Position numbers and translations under genes: made by a program. DNA of 20,137 nucleotides from a virus. Location of the stretch: IMG/VR virus record IMGVR_UViG_3300003877_000013, positions 1 to 20,137 of that record. One strand, given 5' to 3'. Below are positions 7,460 to 14,804 of this stretch, piece by piece; position 1 is the first letter of the stretch; the number at the start of each line of letters is the position of its first letter. A model generated the notes under the pieces. The model searched no databases. It was not told where the DNA came from and saw only the letters and a program-made list of their open reading frames with translations.

Positions 7460-7481
7460 GGGGTCGGCTTCGGTCGGCCCC
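7460..7481 (+). promoter_or_regulatory. Stable UUCG-capped hairpin after the capsid gene
   Basis: Arms GGGGTCGGC (7460-7468) and GTCGGCCCC (7473-7481) pair over all 9 positions (two are G-U), closed by the very stable C(UUCG)G tetraloop. The following bases (ACTTTGAGG) hold only three T residues, so this is not a canonical intrinsic terminator. It more likely protects the capsid mRNA 3' end or attenuates read-through into downstream genes. It lies 12 nt after the capsid stop and 5 nt before the next Shine-Dalgarno. Confidence 0.75.
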
Positions 7482-7497
7482 ACTTTGAGGAGGTAAT

Positions 7498-8070
7498 ATG
7501 GCTGGATTAGCTGGATTGGTATCTGAAGATAGTCGACCTCTATTACAGAGAATGCGTCGTAAGCAGCTATGGGACTTGGCAAAGGCCAACAATATTCCTT
7601 ATCCTGACGGTGCAGCTAAGACGGTAATGATTCCAATCCTTGAAGGAGCTGGAGTAAACCCTCTGTCTGCTGGAGACTGGGAACAGGTACAGAATAAAGA
7701 TGAAAATGGTAACGTTTCAGTAGAAATGTATCCTGTTGAAAAGCCTCACGCTTCATCTTTCAAGAACATTAATTACGACGAATTGCTGTCTTCAAAGGAA
7801 GTTGTTGAAGACGAGAATACCAAGCTTAAAGCGCAAGTTGAAAAGCTGACCAAGATGATGGAGCAGATGATGGGTGAAAAGCCTATTGAATCATCTGTTT
7901 CTGACCAGGAAGCCGAAAAAGGAGGTGATCTTGATCTATCTGCAATGGGCCATTTTGAGCTGAAGAAACTCTGCAAGGAGCGTGGCATTAAGACGAAGAA
8001 TACCGACAAGAAGCCAGACCTAATCAAGGTACTTGAAGATGGCCAAGACACTACTAAATGCGACGAATGA
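7498..8070 (+). CDS. Head protein with two SAP/HeH-like ends and a coiled coil (190 aa)
   Basis: A strong AGGAGG ends 5 nt before the ATG. Residues 12-50 (LLQRMRRKQLWDLAKANNIP then a K-to-M helix) and 146-181 (LSAMGHFELKKLCKERGIKT then KKPDLIKVLE) each show the helix-extended loop-helix layout of SAP/HeH/Rho-N-like domains: a helix ending in A..N or C.E.G, a short loop, Lys, and a second helix ending in IL/VLE. Between them, 98-127 is a likely coiled coil (ENTKLKAQVEKLTKMMEQMM). Small domains of this class bind nucleic acid or act as adapters, and similar ones are found next to phage capsid genes. A minor head or head-completion role is inferred from position. Confidence 0.72.
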   Translation: MAGLAGLVSEDSRPLLQRMRRKQLWDLAKANNIPYPDGAAKTVMIPILEGAGVNPLSAGDWEQVQNKDENGNVSVEMYPVEKPHASSFKNINYDELLSSKEVVEDENTKLKAQVEKLTKMMEQMMGEKPIESSVSDQEAEKGGDLDLSAMGHFELKKLCKERGIKTKNTDKKPDLIKVLEDGQDTTKCDE

Positions 8071-8743
8071 GGTACTCAAAAAAGTCAGAATTATCAATGG
8101 TGATTCTGGAGTTCTTGCGACTCTCACGGACTCACCTCGTCAAACCTACATTGATGTAGCAATTCAGGCTTGGAATGAGGTTGTAGAACAGCTTTATTCC
8201 GAGTCTGACCTTCCGTTCCCTCAAGAACTTGCTGAAGCAACAATTACTCTCGCAACTGATACGAGAGAATATGCCCTTGCTGATGATCTTGTTCAACTGA
8301 GATTCCCACTGCTAGATGAGACGAATGGCCAGTATATTATCAAATACCCTGGTGGGTATATCGATATGGTAATGTCTCAGTCTTACCCTGGGAATTATAC
8401 AGGGCTTCCTACTAATTGTGCGATTCGTGAAACAGACGGGAAGCTTTATGTAGATCGCTCCCCAACATCAGAATTTAACGGTCGAATCTACAAATATCGA
8501 TATGATAAGGACATTTCTTTATCAGCAGCCGCTGATGCAGTTCCTTTCTCTGACGCTGTCTTCCGTGCTGTAGTCCCTGCTGTTGCGGAAATATGGAAGC
8601 GCGATCAACGAAGCGAATTTGACGCAGGAATATACAAGGCTTCAATGGGCCGTGCGTCCAGGCTGTTGACCAAAAAGCAGATGAAGCGCTCATGGCTGCC
8701 AATCAGATCAACGACTAATTACACAGATCCTTTAAATGGCTGA
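8039..8743 (+). CDS. Head-tail connector / tail tube A-like protein (234 aa)
   Basis: The true start is probably ATG 8039, with AAGG (8026-8029) 9 nt upstream; an earlier in-frame TTG at 8033 is unlikely. It overlaps the previous gene by 32 nt. The N-terminal helix segment SPRQTYIDVAIQAWNEVVEQ is characteristic of podovirus adaptor proteins (T7 gp11 / tail tubular A class), followed by beta strands (EYALADDLVQLRF and GYIDMVMSQSYP) and a C-terminal helical return (VFRAVVPAVAEIWKRD). It would form the dodecameric ring between portal and nozzle. Its stop overlaps the nozzle ATG (ATGGCTGA). Confidence 0.82.
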   Translation: MAKTLLNATNEVLKKVRIINGDSGVLATLTDSPRQTYIDVAIQAWNEVVEQLYSESDLPFPQELAEATITLATDTREYALADDLVQLRFPLLDETNGQYIIKYPGGYIDMVMSQSYPGNYTGLPTNCAIRETDGKLYVDRSPTSEFNGRIYKYRYDKDISLSAAADAVPFSDAVFRAVVPAVAEIWKRDQRSEFDAGIYKASMGRASRLLTKKQMKRSWLPIRSTTNYTDPLNG

Positions 8744-10310
8744 CTTTAACACGGTACTGGAATTCGGCGGAGGCGTTCATTCAAGGGCATCTGAAAGCGA
8801 CATTGATCCCAAGGAATGCACTTCTGGCGAGAATTTTGACCTTGATCCTCAGAATAGAGACTTCAAGAACCGACAACCATTTGATTTAATCGGCACAGTC
8901 CCGAATGGGCTTGAGATCAGAGGGTTTGCCAATTTACAGAAAAGTGATGGCTCTATTTCACTTTTAGTACAGGCAGGAGGAACAGTATATGAGTGGGATG
9001 GATCTTCCACTTTCACTTCAGTAGGAACTGTAGTCCCTACAGCAAAACTGAGAGGCAAGCTTGAACATAATTGGCAGCTAGACGATAAAGTAATCATCAC
9101 CGATCTTAATCTCCAGCAGCCAGTAATGGAATGGGATGGAACTACTCTGCAAAACGTCAGCTTCACTACTGAAGATGGCTCTACACCTTTCGGTACTTTC
9201 AAAGCAAGATATTGTGCTGTAAGTGAGGAGCGGGTAATTTTTGCCAACGTTAATGATAATGGCACAGACACTCCTCATCTTATTGTCGGCTCGCAACGTG
9301 GGTCTTACACGATCATCACGGTTGCAAACCGTCCATCATCGGCATTGAGCGAAGAAGATCCTTTCTACTTAATACAGCCAGACTATCGCTACATAAATGG
9401 AATGACGCAGGGGTTCCATCAGCTTATCACATCATCAAAAAGCGGAAGTTTGTTCAACCTTAGCGGTTCATCGGCAAAGGACTTCGCATTTAATGAGTTC
9501 TTCGCACGCTCAGGCGCTTCTGGAGACGAATCAGTAACAAACGTAGGTAATGATATTACTTACGGGAGAAATGGTCGTCTTGAGTCTGTGATTGCCACTG
9601 ACAAGTTTGGTGACGTTGATGGCAATGACTTATCAAGTGATATCTACAACCTTGTTGAGAATTACAAGGAATGGACAGTTGTTTACAACCAGCGCAATCA
9701 GAGGATCTATTGTTTGCCCACTGGCGAATCACAGATATGGGTTTATCACAAACCGCTAGTTGGTTCTAATCTTTCACCGTGGTCTAAGTGGACGACAGTC
9801 CATTCTTCAGCTTTTAACCCTACAGTAATCATGAATATGCTCGACCCGGCTGATGGGCTTGAGTATGTATATTTCGGTGATTCAAATGGTAATTTTTACC
9901 GCCTTGAGGGGCAGACAAATGAGGGTGACGGTGGTGCCAATAATGTAAAAGCTAAACGACGCTCTGGCCTTATCCAGGCCCCGTCTGACTTGATGGTGAA
10001 CAATATTGAAGGGTGGATCAAGTACAGATCAGGCGATTCGGCTACTGTCACCATTACAATATATTATCGTGGAATGAACGTCTATAATGAGACAATAACC
10101 GTAAGTATTCCGGTAGTTACGAACAGGAAGGTGTATGGTGGTGGAAGCTATTACAACTCAGGAGAAGGATACGGATCATTCTCGGGGCGGCTCTACCGTC
10201 AAATTATCGGGATCGCAGGACAAAGTAACGAATTCCAAGTCGAAATCGAAGTCGACGGTAAAACGAACTTCCAAATCTCGGAAATCGGCCTCAACTTCAA
10301 GGGTTCCTAG
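8736..10310 (+). CDS. Tail nozzle / tail tubular B-like protein (524 aa)
   Basis: The N-terminus MADFNTVLEFGGGVHSRASE has the small-residue-rich opening usual for nozzle proteins (a variant of the ..F.GGv...). It is followed by repeated Trp/Gly beta-blade segments (VYEWDGSSTFTSVG, VMEWDGTTLQNVS, WTVVYNQRNQRIYCLP, YVYFGDSNGNFYRLEG), consistent with a beta-propeller nozzle such as T7 gp12 or P22 gp10. It would form the hexameric tip of the short tail and plug the channel. It overlaps the connector stop by 8 nt. Its final 176 nt overlap, in another frame, the leader of the next gene and have an odd repetitive AAGTCGAAATCG-type composition. Confidence 0.85.
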   Translation: MADFNTVLEFGGGVHSRASESDIDPKECTSGENFDLDPQNRDFKNRQPFDLIGTVPNGLEIRGFANLQKSDGSISLLVQAGGTVYEWDGSSTFTSVGTVVPTAKLRGKLEHNWQLDDKVIITDLNLQQPVMEWDGTTLQNVSFTTEDGSTPFGTFKARYCAVSEERVIFANVNDNGTDTPHLIVGSQRGSYTIITVANRPSSALSEEDPFYLIQPDYRYINGMTQGFHQLITSSKSGSLFNLSGSSAKDFAFNEFFARSGASGDESVTNVGNDITYGRNGRLESVIATDKFGDVDGNDLSSDIYNLVENYKEWTVVYNQRNQRIYCLPTGESQIWVYHKPLVGSNLSPWSKWTTVHSSAFNPTVIMNMLDPADGLEYVYFGDSNGNFYRLEGQTNEGDGGANNVKAKRRSGLIQAPSDLMVNNIEGWIKYRSGDSATVTITIYYRGMNVYNETITVSIPVVTNRKVYGGGSYYNSGEGYGSFSGRLYRQIIGIAGQSNEFQVEIEVDGKTNFQISEIGLNFKGS

Positions 10311-10779
10311 GCTTTCACGGACTCTTGGAAGGAAAGTCAGTTATCGGGATATGATTGAAGATGATATCAAGTATCTATGGGCTGCAAAGAGAATAATGGC
10401 AGATGATATCATTGACCCGAAAGAGTTTGCTGATTCGGTCATTGAAGAGATTGATCTTCGTTATGATGATGCATGGATTATTGAGGCAACGACGAAAAAA
10501 GGATTCAGGCCAATCGGAGTCATATTTGGACTTTATGCGGGGCCAATTGAGATAATTGGCGACATAATGTGGTTCCCATGGGCGTCTAAACGTAACGTTA
10601 TTGAAGGCATTGTTAAATTCTTCAATGAAGAACGGAAGAACAAGCTATTGGTTGGCTGGTGTAATCAGAAAGACAAGAACTTGTTTGTGCATGTAGCCAG
10701 ACATGGAATATTGAAGCGAATTGGAACACTTGATGGCATTTATGAAAATGAGCCTGCTGCTATGTTCCAATCGAGGTGA
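10135..10779 (+). CDS. T7 gp13-like GNAT-fold virion protein with Ser/Lys-rich leader (214 aa)
   Basis: From about residue 67 the text follows a GNAT fold: beta strand KVSYRDM, helix DIKYLWAAK, strands FRPIGVIFGLYAG and IIGDIMWFPWAS, helix NVIEGIVKFF, strand LLVGWC, and the ending FVHVARHGILKRIGTLDG. The terminal HxxRxxGLxxIG layout resembles T7 gp13, and the gene lies in the same slot before three internal proteins. No clear CoA loop (Q/RxxGxG/A) is seen, so catalysis is doubtful. The start is ATG 10135 with AGGAAGG (10125-10131) upstream, which makes residues 1-58 overlap the nozzle gene and be Ser/Lys/Arg-rich. ATG 10351 is the only later ATG, but it would remove the first beta strand and has a poor ribosome site. 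Confidence 0.72.
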   Translation: MVVEAITTQEKDTDHSRGGSTVKLSGSQDKVTNSKSKSKSTVKRTSKSRKSASTSRVPRLSRTLGRKVSYRDMIEDDIKYLWAAKRIMADDIIDPKEFADSVIEEIDLRYDDAWIIEATTKKGFRPIGVIFGLYAGPIEIIGDIMWFPWASKRNVIEGIVKFFNEERKNKLLVGWCNQKDKNLFVHVARHGILKRIGTLDGIYENEPAAMFQSR

Positions 10780-10782
10780 ATT

Positions 10783-11451
10783 ATGTGGTTTATAGAAAAT
10801 ACTTTTAATGAGATTACAGGTAGATCCGCTGTAAGGCGAGCCAAGAATAGGGCTCCAACCCCAGTTGGCTTGAGAACTGGCGGTTTATCTGCTGATGTTA
10901 CTAAAGGTGTTGTCGATGTAACCAGATCGCCAGAATTGCAAGGAATCCTTAAAAACCTTAAAGATACATCTTTGAATACTGCTGGTGAACTTGGTGCATT
11001 GAAATCACAGCTTCGGCCTGGATTTGGCGCACTTACTGAATCAGCTGTAAGCAACCTTGAGAACAGGCGGCGACGAGCTATAGGCAATCTGCGCGAGAAC
11101 CTCGCTAGACGCCGTGTAGCAGGCAGCTCATTCGGCCAAGATACATTGGCAAGGGCAGAGGCTGAATTCGCCAAGCAAGAAGCTGATATTCGGGCACAGA
11201 CAAAGCTGCAAGAGATTGACGCAACGAACAAGCTTATCCTTCAAGAAGGAGCAGCTAAATTGGATGCATTCAATGTTTTGCTGTCTCAATCGAATATTGA
11301 AGCGCAGCTTGGTGCAAATATGGCTGCTGGAGTAGCTAATCAGTTGCAGAGTAATTATCGAACAATTACTGAGCTTGAGGCTGCTAATGCTCAGGCAACT
11401 GGACAACTGATTGGTACAGGGATTGGAATCGCGGCAACTAGTGGACAGTAG
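10783..11451 (+). CDS. Internal virion (ejection) protein, gp14-like position (222 aa)
   Basis: GAGGTG at 10773-10778 precedes the ATG by 4 nt. The sequence is nearly all helical: a basic N-terminus, then a long charged helix (NLENRRRRAIGNLRENLARRR), an Ala/Glu/Gln-rich coiled coil (AEAEFAKQEADIRAQTKLQE), and a Gly/Ala-rich weakly hydrophobic C-terminus (LIGTGIGIAATSG). Such a combination of coiled coil and membrane-seeking end is usual for small podovirus ejection proteins (T7 gp14, P22 gp7 class), which insert into the outer membrane at infection. Assignment rests on position and composition, not on a specific motif. Confidence 0.7.
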   Translation: MWFIENTFNEITGRSAVRRAKNRAPTPVGLRTGGLSADVTKGVVDVTRSPELQGILKNLKDTSLNTAGELGALKSQLRPGFGALTESAVSNLENRRRRAIGNLRENLARRRVAGSSFGQDTLARAEAEFAKQEADIRAQTKLQEIDATNKLILQEGAAKLDAFNVLLSQSNIEAQLGANMAAGVANQLQSNYRTITELEAANAQATGQLIGTGIGIAATSGQ

Positions 11452-11523
11452 ATAAATGAACAGCATTAGATTGCATGATTGAGGTGCTGCTCAAAATATT
11501 AATGCGTTAAATTTGGTGTAACC

Positions 11524-12705
11524 ATGGCTTTTGGAACATTAGCAGGCGGACTTTCCCAGGGTATTAGCTCAGGCGTAAATATTGGCCTTGCTGTAAACGA
11601 ACAGAAAGCAAGACGTGAGCAGGAAAAGCTTACTGCCATACAAGAGATTCAGCAAAAAGCTGCCGAACAGTTGAAAGGCACTATTGCTAACGCTTCGGGC
11701 TTATGGGAATCAGCCCTAAAGAAAGCTGACTCGTTACCGCCTGAAGAGGCCCAGAAGCTCATCGCTGACACAAGAAAGACTATTGATGAGATTATGAAGC
11801 CAAGCGCTTTACAACTCGCACAGGGGCTTCAGCTTCCGCCTGAACAGGTAGATGCGCGTTTTCAAAGTATCCTCAATCAGCCTACACCTGCTGATCTTAG
11901 GGCCGCAAAAGCCAAAGAAACAGCTGCTGTAGAGACAGCTAAAGCAGAAGTTGGCCAGCAATTCCCTTCCCCTACCTCTGGACAGCAGAAGGTTGCTGTA
12001 TCTCCTGACGGAAAAACAGTAAGGCGAGTTGTGTTCGATCCGATTACAAAGAAGACAACCTTCGAGGATGGCACACCAGTGCCTGAAGATTGGATACCAT
12101 ATGCTGCATCAACTCAGCTTACTGGTGAAGAATCTGGATTAACCAGTAAGGCAAAGGGATTGCTTGAAGAAAAGCTGATAAATATAGGTGATACACTCGC
12201 AAATCTTGATGCAACAATGCAATCATTTGACCCGAAGTTTCTTGAACTTCCAACACAAGCAAAAGTAGGGGCATTAAAACTAGGCTCTAAGTTAGGTATT
12301 GATCTTAGCCCTGAAAACAAGAAGTTGGTTGAAGATGCCGCCGTATTCTTCCAGGATGCAATCACTGGTCTTAACTCGACAATCAAGGCAATGACTGGCG
12401 CCCAAATGTCAGAAAAAGAAGCTGTTAGGCTTAGAAAGCAGGTTCCAGATCCTGAAAAAGATGACCCAACTACTTTTTACGCTAAACTGAAAAATTCAGT
12501 AAAAATAACAAAGCTCGCCAATGCACGAGCATTATTCCTCAGAAAGAATGGTGTTATGTATGATTTCAATTCTAATGATGAACCACCTATCAGTATTCGC
12601 CAATTTGAGTCAATGATTGAGGCAAGGGGTAAGGAACTTATGGAAGACGAAGGGATGACTCGTGAACAAGCGCTTGGAGTTCTTAAAGAAGAGTTTAATC
12701 TGTAA
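11524..12705 (+). CDS. Internal virion (ejection) protein, gp15-like position (393 aa)
   Basis: The N-terminus is a Gly-rich amphipathic segment (GTLAGGLSQGISSGVNIGLAV). It is followed by a long Gln/Glu/Lys/Ala helix region (to about residue 120), a Pro/Thr linker, and a C-terminal part containing TGAQMSEKEAVRLRKQVPDP followed by an FYAKLKNSVK helix. That TGA.....E..RLR..vP pattern recurs in phage internal or ejection proteins. At 393 aa it is much shorter than T7 gp15 (747 aa). The ribosome site is weak (GGTG region, 72-nt gap from the previous gene), so expression may depend on read-through. The stop overlaps the next ATG by 1 nt (TAATG). Confidence 0.72.
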   Translation: MAFGTLAGGLSQGISSGVNIGLAVNEQKARREQEKLTAIQEIQQKAAEQLKGTIANASGLWESALKKADSLPPEEAQKLIADTRKTIDEIMKPSALQLAQGLQLPPEQVDARFQSILNQPTPADLRAAKAKETAAVETAKAEVGQQFPSPTSGQQKVAVSPDGKTVRRVVFDPITKKTTFEDGTPVPEDWIPYAASTQLTGEESGLTSKAKGLLEEKLINIGDTLANLDATMQSFDPKFLELPTQAKVGALKLGSKLGIDLSPENKKLVEDAAVFFQDAITGLNSTIKAMTGAQMSEKEAVRLRKQVPDPEKDDPTTFYAKLKNSVKITKLANARALFLRKNGVMYDFNSNDEPPISIRQFESMIEARGKELMEDEGMTREQALGVLKEEFNL

Positions 12706-14804
12706 TGTCTTTTACCGATGACCTACTGTTGTCTAAAAAGCAGGAAAAGCCTGCGAAGAAGCCTGCTGAGAATTTCACAGAAGAGCTTTTAGCTTCTCCT
12801 GCGCCTGCCGAAATAACGCAGCCTCAACCTGTCATTGCGAGTGGTCAGAGCGGATTTCCTGCCCCTTCTCAGGAAGGAATTACCAAGGAATTCATTACTG
12901 ATCCTCAGCAGGTAGAGGCTGGCAAGTTTATGTCTTTTGCGAAAGGCGTAAATGAGACATTCCAAGGGTTTCACCAACTTCTTACTCGTGCCGGCGAACA
13001 GCTTGGATTGATGGATAAAGGATCTCTTGAAGAATTCAACAAGATGACCAAGCAAGACCGTAAGGCGTTCAACGAATCATTCAGAAAGGAATTCGGCGAT
13101 GAAGCCGCGTTCACTATTGCTGAAGTTCTCGGGAGGTTAGCTCCTGCTCTTGCTGTCCCTGCCGGAGCAGGATTGCCAGGTGCTGTTGGTACTGGTGCAT
13201 TATTTGGTGCAGCAGAATTTACTGAGGATAACTTTGGACAGAATGTTGCAATTGGAGCTGCTACTGGTGCATTAGGGCCTATTATCAATGCAGTACCTGC
13301 CTTCAGGAAATTCCTTCGTAATCAGATAGGGGTCTCAAAGAAAGGCCGCCAGATAATCAAAGCGATTGATGACTTTCCTGATAAGGCAGATGATGAAATC
13401 GCAAAGCTGATTGGGGCCGACAAAGCACTAATTAAGCAAGCTAGATTCGCCAAGGAAGGTCTTGATCTTATCAATGATACAGGCGTTGACCTAAAGCTGT
13501 CACAGATCACTGGAGATGTACGCCAGGAATGGCTTGAGAGAGTAGCAAGGGATAGTGAGATTGGGGAACGACTTGGCAGGGAGATAGAAACAAAGCAAAT
13601 TGTCCAGTCATACAAGCTCTGGAAGCGTACTGCTGCAAAACTATTCCCTAAGTCGAAAATACTGCGTAGGGCAGCAGATCCAAATTCAGTCAGGTTCGGT
13701 GAACAGGTAAATAAAGCATTCCACTCAATTCTTGGTGATGTTAAGAAAGGTACTGGGTTGCTTGGCAAACGTGCGGTTACAGCCAAGAAAGACTTTGCCA
13801 TAATTGACAAAGTTACAGGGAATAAGCCAATTATTGAGCTTAACAACTTCAGGAACACCATTACCGATCTTATTGCTGAGAATTCAGGCCGTGCTGCCGG
13901 TAGTCAGCAGTTAAGGCTTGCTAAAGAGCTTACAGGTCTACTTGAGAGGTTTGATGAAATTCCTCTTGCTACCGGGAAAGAAATGCAGCTATTGCTTCAT
14001 AATTATGGTCGTGCGGCTAAAGGCAAGACACAGATATTCAAATCATTACAGGAAAGCTTTGATAAGCGTCCTTACAGAATGCTGTATGGCGCTATCGCAA
14101 AGGATCTTGATGATGCCGCAGAAGGAGGTACTGAGATAGCACAGCTTCTCGCTAATGCTCGTAATAACTATGCCATGAACACTGCATTGATTGATGAGAT
14201 TTCAGAATCAAGCATTGGGGCATTATTTGGTGCTACGAAGAAACCTACTATCGACGCAATAGAAGACTCATTCTTCAGGATGAAGCCAGCGGCTATTAAG
14301 GAGACGATGCAGGTTTTGGCAAAAGCAGATCCTACCTTACAACGCCAATTACAGAGATTCTGGCTTGAGCGATGGATGCTTGGTGCCACAAAGACAGCCA
14401 GTAAGGATGTGTTCCCATTCGTAGCAGGAAAAATGGCTGAACTTAGAACAGATCCTGCATTCAAGGCTGTGTTCAATGATGCAGAGTCTCAGAAGCTGGT
14501 AAAAAAAGGAATTGATGTAGCAAGGCGTATTGTAATGAATAACCAGCGTACAGGCGGTAAAACCGTTTCCAGGCTTAAAGAATTCGCAGGTGTACTTGCT
14601 TCTCGTGATCCGACTTTCGTCGCCAGGCTTGGAAGTGAAATATTCACCCCAAAGCTAATTTCAAAAGCATTACTTGATCCTGAAGGAATCAAGGCATTGG
14701 ATGCTTTAACGAAACCATATAATCAAAATATGGCAGCGGCTATATTGACCACGTTGAACAATATAGCAAGAGAGGATGACGATAATGTCGAACCCGTACA
14801 GTAA
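12705..14804 (+). CDS. Large internal virion (ejection) protein, gp16-like position (699 aa)
   Basis: The largest gene in the window and last of three internal-protein genes. Residues 1-35 carry two copies of a short motif (FTDDLLL at 3-9 and FTEELLA at 24-30) in a Pro/Lys/Glu-rich tail, which may be a docking peptide. Residues about 140-200 are a Gly/Ala-rich hydrophobic stretch (LGRLAPALAVPAGAGLPGAV to GAATGALGPIINAVPAF) suited to membrane insertion. The rest is charged and helical with basic patches. No lytic transglycosylase (ES...G..Q) or lysozyme motif was found, unlike T7 gp16, which is 1318 aa. It probably forms the trans-envelope DNA channel. Ribosome site modest (AAAGAAGAG upstream). 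Confidence 0.72.
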   Translation: MSFTDDLLLSKKQEKPAKKPAENFTEELLASPAPAEITQPQPVIASGQSGFPAPSQEGITKEFITDPQQVEAGKFMSFAKGVNETFQGFHQLLTRAGEQLGLMDKGSLEEFNKMTKQDRKAFNESFRKEFGDEAAFTIAEVLGRLAPALAVPAGAGLPGAVGTGALFGAAEFTEDNFGQNVAIGAATGALGPIINAVPAFRKFLRNQIGVSKKGRQIIKAIDDFPDKADDEIAKLIGADKALIKQARFAKEGLDLINDTGVDLKLSQITGDVRQEWLERVARDSEIGERLGREIETKQIVQSYKLWKRTAAKLFPKSKILRRAADPNSVRFGEQVNKAFHSILGDVKKGTGLLGKRAVTAKKDFAIIDKVTGNKPIIELNNFRNTITDLIAENSGRAAGSQQLRLAKELTGLLERFDEIPLATGKEMQLLLHNYGRAAKGKTQIFKSLQESFDKRPYRMLYGAIAKDLDDAAEGGTEIAQLLANARNNYAMNTALIDEISESSIGALFGATKKPTIDAIEDSFFRMKPAAIKETMQVLAKADPTLQRQLQRFWLERWMLGATKTASKDVFPFVAGKMAELRTDPAFKAVFNDAESQKLVKKGIDVARRIVMNNQRTGGKTVSRLKEFAGVLASRDPTFVARLGSEIFTPKLISKALLDPEGIKALDALTKPYNQNMAAAILTTLNNIAREDDDNVEPVQ

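Noticed and set aside
11452-11523. Promoter or tiny gene in the gap before the 393-aa internal protein
   Set aside because: -35/-10-like words are badly spaced and the 11-codon frame ending before the gene has no ribosome site.
13322-13861. Long antisense frame (179 codons) in the large internal protein gene
   Set aside because: Low-complexity Ser/Leu-rich product, typical mirror of a Lys/Glu-rich helical gene; no ribosome site or operon context.
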